A DNA stretch of 64,000 nt from Nocardia nova SH22a (GCF_000523235.1 NZ_CP006850.1:3100001-3164000), one strand, 5' to 3'; counted from the first letter of the stretch, positions 44,164-52,504 are shown. The notes: generated from the sequence alone by a model not told the origin. Numbers and translations are program-made.

Positions 44164-45047
44164 GGTCGGTAGTCCTTGGCGACCGAATTCCAGAGGCTGG
44201 TGAACCACAGTTGGGATTGGCTGACGAACCGACTGGCCTTCGAGTCGGGATCGGCTTCGCTCGCGTGGTGGAACAGGGTTGTGTCTTTGCCCATCAGATC
44301 CCAGATCGCGACGCTGTCACCGTCGAGTTCGAGCTTATGCTCTCGGACCGGGCAATAGCCGAAGAATGCTTGTTCGCCGTTGAGGATGTATAGCTTGAAC
44401 AGTGGTATCGACGGAAAAGTTCGAACCTGAGCCGTTGCGCTCGACACGAGACCGAGGGACGCCAGCTCGTGAACTGTGTCGACTATCGCGAGACTATGCC
44501 GTTCCATGATGCGGTTTGCGCGTTTCCGAAAAGCCGGACTGTCACTGAGGTCGTCCGTGCGGGATGGCAGGTGCCGAGGAATCGAATCGTCGGGGACGAG
44601 GAGTCGGACTGCCAACGAATCAGGACGGAGCCTGCCTTCCCGAATTCGGTCGAGAGGCTCTGAAATCGCGCCGTGCGGTGTCTCACCGGACAACCCGGCG
44701 AAGTCGATGGTCACATTCCGAGCCTCGAAGCTTCGTTCGATGTGTGGTCGGAGCCCAACCGGGCGCTCGGTTCGTTCGCGGACGAAGACGCCAGATCCTT
44801 TGCGCGAGACGACGAGTCCCTGCTCACGGAGGATGCGAATCGCTTGCTCTGCCGTTGCTTTCGCAACGCCGTAGCGCTGAACAATTTGCGGTCCCGATGG
44901 CAGTTTCGCGCCTGGTGTGAGCTTCCGCGTGAGTATCGCCGCCCGAAGGATGCTGGCGATCTGTTGCGACGGTGGGCGGGGATCGTCCGGGTCTAGGGCA
45001 TCCACCTCGCGAGTGTAGGCGATAGGCCAGAAGCCCCCAGCCTTCAC
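44160..45047 (-). CDS. GntR family transcriptional regulator (HutC-like)
   Basis: 295 residues from ATG 45047. N-terminal winged helix: PSQQIASILRAAILTRKLTPGAKLPSGPQIVQRYGVAKATAEQAIR. The C-terminal part (LRPHIERSFEARNVTI, VHELASLGLVSSATAQVRTFPS) is not a clear UTRA domain and may be element-specific. Two copies of the palindromic core CTCCCTAGG(GAG) lie just upstream, so it probably represses itself and the HAD gene. Comparable GntR/HAD pairs occur on actinobacterial mobile elements. Confidence 0.82.
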   Translation of the reverse strand: MKAGGFWPIAYTREVDALDPDDPRPPSQQIASILRAAILTRKLTPGAKLPSGPQIVQRYGVAKATAEQAIRILREQGLVVSRKGSGVFVRERTERPVGLRPHIERSFEARNVTIDFAGLSGETPHGAISEPLDRIREGRLRPDSLAVRLLVPDDSIPRHLPSRTDDLSDSPAFRKRANRIMERHSLAIVDTVHELASLGLVSSATAQVRTFPSIPLFKLYILNGEQAFFGYCPVREHKLELDGDSVAIWDLMGKDTTLFHHASEADPDSKASRFVSQSQLWFTSLWNSVAKDYRP

Positions 45048-45052
45048 TTGGC

Positions 45053-45089
45053 CTCCCTAGGGAGAAGTTGTACGGTAAATCTCCCTAGG
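45053..45089. promoter_or_regulatory. Tandem CTCCCTAGG operators upstream of the GntR/HAD pair
   Basis: A perfect 12-bp palindrome CTCCCTAGGGAG at 45053-45064 and a second core CTCCCTAGG at 45081-45089, separated by 28 bases start to start. It begins 6 bases from the GntR start. Confidence 0.6.
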
Positions 45090-45135
45090 TTTGGTGGGTA
45101 ACTTAACCGCGGCATTGATTCGTGAGGGGGAGCGC

Positions 45136-45527
45136 ATGCGATATCGGCCTACTGCGCTCGGCTAGATCGACCCAGAAGTGAGCACCGCGCCCGGATGGGG
45201 CCGGGCGCAGGTCATGCGGTTAGCGCGGCGGTTGGGTACGTACTGCTGTGGCCACCGGAGGTGAGCGCACTCGCCCTGTTCGACGTCGTTGTCAGCGCCG
45301 ATGTCGATGCGGTCCTCGCGCCCACATCGGGCCACTTCGACACGCTGACGCTAGACCGGCTGATGCATGTCGTTGCAGTCGAAACAGCCTGTCCGCGCCT
45401 GTCTTTCGACCGTTGGTTCCAACAGGGAAGCGGAACAGTACGACTTGTCCAATGGAGGCCTCGTGAAGATCCTCCAGGAAGCGGCGTGCAGATGCGGCAC
45501 CAGGCCGATGGCCGAGGACGAGATTGA
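45136..45527 (+). pseudogene. Decayed recombinase-like gene (amber stop plus frameshift)
   Basis: From ATG 45136 the frame reads MRYRPTALG, hits TAG at 45163 and continues with IDPEVSTAPGWGRAQVMRLARRLG. It then needs one extra base near 45235-45240 to join the second frame YVLLWPPEVSALALFDVVVS and the ADVDAVLAPTSGHF block up to 45527. The joined product aligns with the intact protein at 18859-19239. A GAGGGGG ribosome site (45124) still precedes the ATG. I read this as an inactivated copy of a small recombinase-like or host-factor gene. Confidence 0.6.
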
Positions 45528-45678
45528 CTGGGCGATCGGGCCGCCTACCGCGGAGCGGCTGCTGAATACTGCCGAGCGGAAGCTTGGCATGGCCAGGGGT
45601 GTTTGGAAGACGTTGCGGGAGCGAGGGGTTGAGATGCGGCCAGCGAACCGTACAAATGCAGAGCATCGGGAGGAGTGA
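45463..45678 (+). CDS. Small protein with recombinase-type HTH tail
   Basis: 71 residues from GTG 45463 (GGAGG upstream), overlapping the decayed gene. The C-terminal part, RKLGMARGVWKTLRERGVEM followed by RPANRT, resembles the DNA-binding helix-turn-helix of serine recombinases. A related sequence recurs at 48082-48222. It ends 19 bases before the reverse transcriptase, so it may be the first gene of that operon or a leftover of the degraded neighbour. Function unknown. Confidence 0.45.
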   Translation: MKILQEAACRCGTRPMAEDEIDWAIGPPTAERLLNTAERKLGMARGVWKTLRERGVEMRPANRTNAEHREE

Positions 45679-45697
45679 TGCGGCAGACTAGCCGATC

Positions 45698-47308
45698 GTG
45701 GATGTGATAGGTGAACTGGACCTGGAAGAGTCGTTGCGGCGGGAACTCGCGTCCCACAATCGCTTGCTGCCGCCGCGTTGGGACCACGTGGCATTTGGCC
45801 GCGATGTCGCTGGTGTGCACAAATGGCTTAGTTCGAGCATCCAGCGGTCGGGATGGGGAGGTCGCGCCGACACCGTCTTTGCGGACAAAGGCGCCAAAGG
45901 TTCTCGACCGCTGAGTGTCATGTCTCTGCAAGACCGCGTAGTCTATCGAGCATTGGTAGCGAGGCTGGAGGGGCTACTTCCGGATGAGTTGCGGCAGCGA
46001 GAACCGTTTTCTGACTTTAGTAGCGCACCAACTCGTGTCCAAAGTGCCCGTTACGTTACCTCCATGGATGTGTCTTCGTACTACGTGTATGTCGATCATG
46101 ATCTCCTCGTCGACGAGTTGACGGCACAGACGGGCGATGCTCTCACTGTCGGAGCTCTGACTGAACTGCTCCATAAGGTGATGGGACGCAGGATCGGTTT
46201 GCCGCAGGTAAGTTCGGTATCGGACACTCTCGGCGATACGCATCTTGATCGGGTACGTCGTCGACTCGTCCGTAAAGGTTTTACAGTGTCGAGGTACGCT
46301 GACGACTTCCGGGTCGTATCCGATTCTCTCGGTAGCGCCCGACAGGCGGTGGAGGAATGTGCAACAGAGCTTTACACCCTTGGTTTGGTATTAAATGACG
46401 AAAAGACGCTCACATATGGCATTAACACCTATCGTACCTCGCTGAAGCGGTTCGCTACTGCCGAGCGTGAGCTGTTCGTCGATGACGATCATGGTGACGA
46501 TGAGCTGCGGACTCTGATGAGGGGCGGATACCTAGATGATCACTTTGACCTTGAGGGGGCAGCATCAGAAAACGATGGCGAGATCGATGATGAGACCGAC
46601 GGGAGCCCGCCGACCCTCGGCGATGCTCCTGCGTCTAGTGGAATCGATGACATTGAGGCAATCCAATCAGATACCGTCGATGTTACTCGGGAACTGACGG
46701 AGGCTCAAACTCAAGCAGCGCATCGTGCGTGGGATATATGGACAATGCGAGAGTCGAGAAGTCGCAGAGACTCTGCAGTAATTCGAACGTTGCTGCATCG
46801 AGCGTTGCCGATTCTAGGTGCGGCCGGTGACACTGTTCCACTGTCTTCGCTACTGCGGGTTGTCAGTACTGAGCCGGGGTTGACGCCGCAATTAGCGCAG
46901 TACTTCGGGGCGCTGCCGGAAAAGGAGCAGCGGCAAAAGGCGCGTGCCGCACTTGACGAGTTGTTGTCTGATGACTCCCCTCCGCTGAGCACTTGGCAGA
47001 AGATGTGGATCGCGCACTCTATAGGCGAAATGAAGCGACTTCGGCAACGGCCTGGAAGCTCACAACGTCGTTACATGGAATGGCTCATCGAATGTTTAGC
47101 TTCCGAGCATCCGGGGCTTGTTGCTACTGCTGCTGCAAGCCTTGGGAAGATTCGAGCTGGCGAAACAGAGATGCTTGCCGCGGCATTCGATCGTGTCGGT
47201 CCGCAATGGCGCTCACTGGTTCTTTGGGGTCTGGCAAGGTTGGATATGACCAAGGCTCAATCTTGCGCGGACAGCGCACTTGACAGGATCATGCTGGAGA
47301 ACATGTGA
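45698..47308 (+). CDS. Reverse transcriptase of the Abi/UG (defence-type) class
   Basis: 536 residues from GTG 45698. RT fingers-palm motifs are complete: GSRPLSVMSLQDRVVYRAL (motif 2), YVTSMDVSSYYVYVD (motif A, Asp124), GLPQVSSVSDTLGD (motif B-like, with GLPQ), SRYADDFRVV (YADD at 200-203) and LGLVLNDEKT. An acidic linker (about 255-325) is followed by a roughly 200-residue all-helical domain (LSTWQKMWIAHSIGEMKRLR, then HPGLVATAAASLGKIR), HEAT-like. No maturase, endonuclease or integrase domain is attached, and no retron or group II intron signature was noticed. The downstream HEPN gene overlaps by 4 bases. Together they resemble abortive-infection RTs. Confidence 0.88.
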   Translation: MDVIGELDLEESLRRELASHNRLLPPRWDHVAFGRDVAGVHKWLSSSIQRSGWGGRADTVFADKGAKGSRPLSVMSLQDRVVYRALVARLEGLLPDELRQREPFSDFSSAPTRVQSARYVTSMDVSSYYVYVDHDLLVDELTAQTGDALTVGALTELLHKVMGRRIGLPQVSSVSDTLGDTHLDRVRRRLVRKGFTVSRYADDFRVVSDSLGSARQAVEECATELYTLGLVLNDEKTLTYGINTYRTSLKRFATAERELFVDDDHGDDELRTLMRGGYLDDHFDLEGAASENDGEIDDETDGSPPTLGDAPASSGIDDIEAIQSDTVDVTRELTEAQTQAAHRAWDIWTMRESRSRRDSAVIRTLLHRALPILGAAGDTVPLSSLLRVVSTEPGLTPQLAQYFGALPEKEQRQKARAALDELLSDDSPPLSTWQKMWIAHSIGEMKRLRQRPGSSQRRYMEWLIECLASEHPGLVATAAASLGKIRAGETEMLAAAFDRVGPQWRSLVLWGLARLDMTKAQSCADSALDRIMLENM

Positions 47309-47907
47309 GAAGAGTGGTCAGTCAACGCGCAGAGGACTCTTGCCGACTGCTAAACGAGACGCTAGCCGCACACCAGGCCTCGATTCATGCGTTGCGCCGT
47401 GACGACCATGGGAGTCGCTTGGAAAGCGGTGTGGACAGAGAACGTATGCAACACCACGCTGCCTTGGTGCGGCTGATGTCGATCACAGAAGCATTTGCCG
47501 TGGATCTGCTCGCTGAATCGGTGGAAGCGTGGGCTTCTAGCGCCGAAGTCGAGGTACAAACAGTTTGGCGGACCACAGTAGAGAGCGCCCTTATGAGCTG
47601 GCCGAAGATTAAGGAAGCCTACGCGAAGTGGCTAAAAGCCGGTCCTCCGGTCATAAACTGGGATCCAGTTCTCGGTTTTGTTGAAGCTAGAAATGCGGTG
47701 GCGCATGGCCTCGGGAATTTGACACGCCTGCAACGGAAAAATCGATCAAAGACAATAAGTACACTCGGCCACGGGAAAATAAAACTAGACGCCGCCGACG
47801 CGGTCGAACTCGATGAGGTAGTATTGAAAAGAGCGGCCGATGAATGTCGAATGTTCATCGAGACGTTGGATGCTGTTGTGCAGTTTGCGCCGCTCTCTTC
47901 GGGGTGA
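47305..47907 (+). CDS. HEPN-domain protein coupled to the reverse transcriptase
   Basis: 200 residues from GTG 47305 in a GTGA overlap with the RT stop. An all-helical protein with FVEARNAVAHGLGNLT, the R-N-x3-H catalytic signature of HEPN ribonucleases (Arg129, Asn130, His134). The N-terminal half has a long helical region (MQHHAALVRLMSITEAFAVDLLAE). HEPN proteins act as RNA-cleaving toxins in toxin-antitoxin, CRISPR and Abi systems. AbiA carries a HEPN domain fused to its RT; here the HEPN part is a separate gene. A hairpin follows 25 bases after the stop. Confidence 0.82.
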   Translation: MRRVVSQRAEDSCRLLNETLAAHQASIHALRRDDHGSRLESGVDRERMQHHAALVRLMSITEAFAVDLLAESVEAWASSAEVEVQTVWRTTVESALMSWPKIKEAYAKWLKAGPPVINWDPVLGFVEARNAVAHGLGNLTRLQRKNRSKTISTLGHGKIKLDAADAVELDEVVLKRAADECRMFIETLDAVVQFAPLSSG

Positions 47908-47931
47908 ACCACACGCCGCTATTCTCAGGGT

Positions 47932-47953
47932 AGGACGGTTAAAGTACCGTCCT
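47932..47953 (+). other. Hairpin (possible terminator or structured RNA) after the RT-HEPN genes
   Basis: Perfect 8-bp stem AGGACGGT/ACCGTCCT with loop TAAAGT, flanked by GGGT and CTGCCC which can add pairs. A second small hairpin (GCGGA...TCCGC, 47979-47996) follows. No U-tract. The 47908-48081 stretch holds no gene; it may encode a short RNA. Confidence 0.5.
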
Positions 47954-48081
47954 CTGCCCTGCGAGCCGGTCAGAGGTTTGCGGACAATATTTCCGCAACG
48001 GTGGGGATCGGACTGGTTGGAGACAGTCATCGCCAGGGTGAGGGCTGCTCCGACTCGCAGGATTTCGAACATCGGTGTCGA

Positions 48082-48222
48082 CGTTCGACCTCGGCGATTG
48101 GACTCTATAACGAAGGGCAGTCATTGAATAATATCGCGCAACAAACCGGGAGATTAAAAGGTAGAGTCTGGAGCGCCTTGCATGATCGAGGCGTGTCAAT
48201 ACGCCCAGCAACATGCTGTTGA
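48082..48222 (+). pseudogene. Fragment with recombinase-type HTH, second copy
   Basis: 46 codons without an obvious start: TSAIGLYNEGQSLNNIAQQT followed by GRLKGRVWSALHDRGVSIRP, ending TAG... at the TGA of 48220-48222. The pattern VW-x2-LxxRGVxxRPA matches the small HTH protein at 45463-45678. Together they flank the RT-HEPN pair and look like remains of one gene family. Confidence 0.5.
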
Positions 48223-48261
48223 GTAACTATTCTCACGAAATTTCCGTAAATTTGATGCCTT

Positions 48262-48286
48262 GCTCGCCGCACAAAGTGCGGAGCTA
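48262..48286 (-). terminator. Terminator-like hairpin at the 3' end of the Mrr-like gene
   Basis: CCGCAC-AAA-GTGCGG (48267-48281) extended by GCTC/AGC pairing, overlapping the stop of the endonuclease-like gene on the minus strand. Confidence 0.55.
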
Positions 48287-49918
48287 TCTTAGTTCGAACG
48301 AACGAATTAAATGCGCACGCTCATCCAGCAGAAGCTCTAACCTGGCATCATTCCAAACTTCAATACTCGGTCGCTGACCTTTTGAGTTTTGCCTCTCGAT
48401 CCAGGTGACAGCGTCCGAGGTGAAGCGGCCACTTGTCGCGATCACGAGTACGTCGAAAGGTGGATCCTGCCAATGGTCAAGGCTCACGATCGCTGAGGCT
48501 ACGTCAACGTCACGTACTGCACGAGTTGTCCAATGCTTGCATTGTATCGCGACTCGCTGCGCACTGTGACCGCTGAGCGGATCATGCCGGAGGCGGATAG
48601 CGCTGACATCTCGTCCATGATCAGGCGCATTGGTATGCATTAGCCAATCGACATTCTCATACCCCTCTGTCTCAGCTACCAGTTGGAAGATCAGACGCTC
48701 AAAAGTATCTGCTTCGATACTTTTCCATGCGATTTCCAGGCCTGCACGTCTCGCGGGCAATTCGATTGGAGAGTATGTCATCGGATCATCAATCCGCAGA
48801 GCGCGCGAGAAGAGAATGTGTGACACTGTGGAGACTGGTAGCTTCGGGTCTCTCTGGTATGTGCTTATTTTCCATCCATCGGTATATGCTCGGTTAATTT
48901 CGGCAGAAATCCTTGTTATTGCACTATTGGCTGCCTGTTTAGCTGAAACCCTCTCCCTTAGGTAGTATGCTGCGCTCTCTTTTGCGGCTCGCCAGATAAA
49001 ATAATACATCTGCCCGATTGAGTACCATTTCAGACCACGACGGAATACATCATTTGTCTTGGGGCCCGGCTTGAAGATTAAGTTATGCCTATAGAGCATG
49101 TGCACCAGGTACGCTTTGCATTCTGATACAGCGACATCCAACCAGAATCCGTGGAACTGGTCGACCCACTTCTCGGGCCAGTAGTCGCGATAGACTACGT
49201 CGGAAAAACTCTGGCGAAACTCGCTCACTTGAGATTCGAGTGTGCCCGGACCCGGTATGTAATACGAAGCACGCGTTGGGTAGTAGCTGTCAGAAAGTAT
49301 GCCGGTTGGGTCCCACGTGAAACTGTCGGCTGACGACGAAGGATGGATCCGAATGGCTTTCTTGTGAATGAGCTGTTTCAGTAAGTCGAAGTCAAAGTCG
49401 GCTGTGGGAGTTAGTGGATCGATGCGCTCATCTATCGGTTCACTAACTCCTCTATAAAGCTCCTCTGCATCTTCGAACAGTGCGACCAATGTGAAGGCTA
49501 GATGCATATCCAGCTCTTCTGCGTGCGGTACCTGCGCGGCAGAAATTATTGGGTAGCGCTCAGCTATCGAATCGCGAGCCGCCGCTATTTCCATCTCCTG
49601 TTGCTGCGCTTGACGACGACGCTCAGCATCGGCGCATTCCGGGCATCGGCTAGTTTGAAGTCGCGAGCTAGAGGACCAATCCGATCGCGTTCTGTAGATA
49701 AACCCCTCTCCGCATTCGTTGCAGTACCTGCTCGTGGATCGGGCGGTGGAAAGATCGGAAACAAGCCTGCTGACTTTATGCGCGGGAAGCTCGAAAGCCC
49801 CTGCTATTGACTTTACCGTGTGCGCGAAGGAGCCGTCCTCGTTCGTTTCCCAGTACATTCGACAAAGATCGGCGAGCTGCTCAGCTTCTGAATCTATCTC
49901 GACTTCAAACTCTGACAC
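48284..49918 (-). CDS. Zinc-ribbon/Mrr-like restriction endonuclease
   Basis: 544 residues from GTG 49918 (GGAG 8 bases upstream; an in-frame TTG lies at 49933). Residues 66-95 hold a zinc ribbon (CNEC...CPEC). The middle is unique, rich in aromatic residues (YYFIWRAAKESAAYYLRERV), with no assigned fold. Residues about 406-544 form an Mrr/PD-(D/E)xK endonuclease domain: GRDVSAIR (Asp437), VAIQCKHW (QxK, 459-461) and VLVIATSGRFTSDAVTWIER. Enzymes of this class cut foreign or modified DNA. Encoded next to the RT-HEPN pair on the opposite strand, in low-GC sequence. Probably a stand-alone defence gene. Confidence 0.82.
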   Translation of the reverse strand: MSEFEVEIDSEAEQLADLCRMYWETNEDGSFAHTVKSIAGAFELPAHKVSRLVSDLSTARSTSRYCNECGEGFIYRTRSDWSSSSRLQTSRCPECADAERRRQAQQQEMEIAAARDSIAERYPIISAAQVPHAEELDMHLAFTLVALFEDAEELYRGVSEPIDERIDPLTPTADFDFDLLKQLIHKKAIRIHPSSSADSFTWDPTGILSDSYYPTRASYYIPGPGTLESQVSEFRQSFSDVVYRDYWPEKWVDQFHGFWLDVAVSECKAYLVHMLYRHNLIFKPGPKTNDVFRRGLKWYSIGQMYYFIWRAAKESAAYYLRERVSAKQAANSAITRISAEINRAYTDGWKISTYQRDPKLPVSTVSHILFSRALRIDDPMTYSPIELPARRAGLEIAWKSIEADTFERLIFQLVAETEGYENVDWLMHTNAPDHGRDVSAIRLRHDPLSGHSAQRVAIQCKHWTTRAVRDVDVASAIVSLDHWQDPPFDVLVIATSGRFTSDAVTWIERQNSKGQRPSIEVWNDARLELLLDERAHLIRSFELR

Positions 49919-50590
49919 GAGAGAACTCCGCAATCCGATAGCCCGACGATATGTAAGTAAAGCGCAGCATCAGCTCTGGCGGAACTCTCTGCAAGGAAGA
50001 TGAAATCATGTTAACGCCGAAGGGTTGGATTAGGTATTCGGTGATATGTGGCTGAAGGGCTGTCGGCGATCGTCTTCGTGTGTGCAGGGCATACAATCGG
50101 GTCAACTTGGCGATATATGCGAAAAACATCGGCGACTGCTGAGTGCTTAGCATTTAAAATCTGCAAACCGAACCGCTGCCACGGTCAGCTGCAGAGTGGG
50201 CTGCCGCTGCCACCCGCTCCATGGTTTACACGTCATGCTAAGCTCCGTCCCCGCGGTTGGGCTGCTTCTCGCTACAGCCGTTCGAACCAGGTATAGCAGA
50301 GCGGGACGACATAACTACAGGGCGACACTCATGCAAGAGCACGGGGCAAAAGTCACATGTTCTAAACTCCATGTGCTCAAGTTCGCAACTGGTACGCCAG
50401 AATATAGCTGGCGCAGGCAGATCGGCGGTCGATGGTTCAAGTAACGTCTGCGAAGGCGAGCCTAGTAGACAGTCGAACGACCGAACGCTATCTGTATCCG
50501 GATCGCCGGGAGGTCGCCGGCGCGGGGCGGCAAGCTCTCGAAGCATCTGTGGTCCCGTTCTGGTCCCGCTCTTCGTTGTAGGTTGAAAAG
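49919..50590. other. Lower-GC intergenic stretch without a convincing gene
   Basis: About 670 bases. Several short open frames on both strands lack family similarity, coding bias and ribosome sites. It lies between the endonuclease-like gene and tRNA-Pro and probably holds degraded junction sequence of the island. The only structures noticed are a tandem GGTCCCG repeat (50551-50572) and the tRNA terminator. Confidence 0.55.
50551..50572. repeat. Tandem 11-bp repeat next to tRNA-Pro
   Basis: GGTCCCGTTCT then GGTCCCGCTCT, 60 bases from the tRNA 3' end. Short direct repeats beside tRNA 3' ends can be integrase arm-type sites, but no integrase is visible. Confidence 0.4.
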
Positions 50591-50624
50591 AAGATCCCCT
50601 CCGACCGAGGTCGGAGGGGATCTT
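50591..50624 (-). terminator. Intrinsic terminator of tRNA-Pro
   Basis: Perfect 14-bp stem (50591-50604 with 50611-50624), 6-base loop, followed on the minus strand by CTTTTC, a real T-run. It starts 7 bases after the mature 3' end. Confidence 0.9.
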
Positions 50625-50631
50625 CCATCTG

Positions 50632-50705
<74 letters not shown>

Positions 50706-50991
50706 TTGCTCCCGCTCGGCGGGTGCTCGAAGAGATTACCTCACCACCCCCCGGTTCGACCAAATCGGGTGCCTGAGGTGCCTGGGAACGCGTCGGGAGG
50801 GCTGGTGGATGTGGGCGTTTGGCTGGCCGACGTGGATCGGCTTCGGAGACTTGGGGGCTGCAGTCGAGGCGACGAGGGTGACGAAATTCCGTTGGGGCGC
50901 TGCCTCCTTGGTTCGGTGCGCGGGATCGAGTTGAGTGAACAGGAGGCCGGAGATGGCTGCCCGGCTGGCTCGCCAGGAGTAGAAAGAACGT

Positions 50992-51159
50992 ATGGGAAGA
51001 CAGGCTTTTGTCGTTCTCTACGTGCTCGCGCTGGTGGTGGTCATCGTCGGCGTCGATGTGTTGTTCTTCAGGAATCATCTGTGGGCACGGCTGCTGGTGA
51101 ACGTAGGGATCGTGCTGGTTTTCGCGGCGTTCTGGTTGAGGTTCGGGCAGCGTTCGTAA
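50992..51159 (+). CDS. Small two-helix membrane protein
   Basis: 55 residues from ATG 50992 to TAA 51157-51159. Two hydrophobic helices (FVVLYVLALVVVIVGVDVLF and LLVNVGIVLVFAAFWL) joined by RNHLWAR, ending RFGQRS. Codon use is GC3-rich, AGGAG lies about 11 bases upstream, and length and topology match a conserved actinobacterial hypothetical membrane protein type. Function unknown. Confidence 0.75.
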   Translation: MGRQAFVVLYVLALVVVIVGVDVLFFRNHLWARLLVNVGIVLVFAAFWLRFGQRS

Positions 51160-52081
51160 TGGGGGCGCGCGCGGTGGTGGGGTGCGATGCCGAGTCTGCC
51201 GGGCGGTGTGCGGACTCCTCCCGCCACTTTCGGGTCAGGTGCGCTTGCAGCAACCAAGTCGGTACGGAGGTCGGCCCAACTTCGATACGCGGTCAATCTG
51301 CTCAACGCTCGACGTTCCGAGAAGTACCGTTGTGGACTACAGGGCGCGGTCGGATTCCTCGGCCGCACCGCCGCTTTCACGGCCTTCGACGCTTACGCGC
51401 ACGCCGACGCTCGGAGCGTGTTCCGGCTGGCGTGGACATGTGCCTAAGAAGCAGGCGATTGGCATCGTCGCGGTGAGGTGGCGTCATCCATTGCACGCCA
51501 AGCTATTTGGTGCGGCAAAGTGGACGACGGGCTGAATTACGTTGAACTCGACGATGTCTGATCGGCTGACTGTGACCGAGCGAGCCATGCTGCACTCGGG
51601 ACGAGCGCGGGCGCTGGTCAAGCTGCATCGGGTTGAGGAACTGGTCTGAGTAGTCGGATAGGCGGACGAAGACTTATCTCGTGCCGCACCGCAGAATGAT
51701 CCGCAGTGAATGCGCTACTACGTCGCGACGCAGCACTCTGGCGATACCGGGCACGCGTGTTGGACCAGTGCCTGCTCACCACCGAGGCGCGATCACGATT
51801 GGAAGACGCGGTACACAGACGAGGGTGTAGTGCCGGACGTGGCATGCTGACGCACTTCAAAGTGCCTTTTGTAAGCTCCCTTTTACTCACTCATGATGGG
51901 GTTACGCACTACCAGTGAGGTGACCAAGATGGTTGAGCATCCAACTCGATCTGAGGGGCCGCAGGTCGTCATCGAGCTGCGGGCTGACCGGAGCTCCACC
52001 GTCGAGCGCTCAGACGAACGCCGAGGGGGCCGTCACTTTAGATGCGCCCGACGCCATGGGGCGACCAGGACTATCGACCGC
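51160..52081. other. 920-base stretch with no convincing gene
   Basis: Short open frames occur (for example a 31-codon frame MSDRLTVTERAMLHSGRARA... at about 51555-51650), but none shows family similarity or a good ribosome site. Near 51850-51925 there is promoter-like sequence with the HxlR-type motif described separately, suggesting loss of an HxlR-controlled gene. Confidence 0.5.
51905..51916. promoter_or_regulatory. HxlR-type operator motif, orphan copy
   Basis: CGCACTACCAGT, identical to 52533-52544 in the hxlR-azoR promoter, and preceded by GTTA as in GTTAC-type HxlR sites. No gene recognisable as a target follows. Confidence 0.4.
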
Positions 52082-52504
52082 TCAGCCCGCCGACGCGCGG
52101 GCCGATGTCTTGTCTCGGCCGACTCCGGTCAGTTCGCTGGCGGCCCGGTTGGTGGCGATCTCACCGTGATGGGCGGCGGCCCAACCGGCCATCGCCGTCA
52201 CCGCATCCAGCAGGGATCGGCCCAGGTCCGTCAGCTCGTACTCCACTCGCGGCGGGACCTCGGGGTATGCGGTGCGGGTGGCCAGTCCGTCTCGCTCGAG
52301 GTGTTTGAGGGTCTGGGTCAGCATGCGCTGGGAGATGCCCGGGATGCTCGTTTGCAGGTCGGAGTAGCGCAGCGGGCCTGCGCTCAGGGTGCTGACGATC
52401 AGCACTGTCCATTTGTCGCCGATGCGATCGAGCACTTCGCGGATGAAGGCGCTGTCCTGTGGCCACGCCTGGCACGGACCGCTGATCTGCCGCGCTGACG
52501 CCAT
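52082..52504 (-). CDS. HxlR family transcriptional regulator
   Basis: 140 residues from ATG 52504. Winged helix of the HxlR/MarR-like class: IREVLDRIGDKWTVLIVSTL, LRYSDLQTSIPGISQRMLTQTLKHLERDGL, then VEYELTDLGRSLLDAVTAM. HxlR proteins sense electrophiles or redox state. Its divergence from an azoreductase gene is a recurring arrangement and suggests repression of azoR relieved by quinones or azo compounds. The motif CGCACTACCAGT lies between them. Confidence 0.93.
   Translation of the reverse strand: MASARQISGPCQAWPQDSAFIREVLDRIGDKWTVLIVSTLSAGPLRYSDLQTSIPGISQRMLTQTLKHLERDGLATRTAYPEVPPRVEYELTDLGRSLLDAVTAMAGWAAAHHGEIATNRAASELTGVGRDKTSARASAG

Noticed and set aside
45698..47308. Group II intron or retron encoding the RT
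   Set aside because: No maturase or endonuclease domain and no msr/msd-like inverted repeats next to the RT were noticed; the C-terminal helices and HEPN partner point to Abi/UG-type RT instead.
50462..50590. Possible integrase remnant near tRNA-Pro
   Set aside because: No tyrosine-recombinase motifs could be read in any frame; only a tandem 11-bp repeat remains.
51187..51447. Open frames between the small membrane protein and HxlR
   Set aside because: No similarity, no ribosome sites and arginine/serine-rich composition typical of chance frames at high GC.
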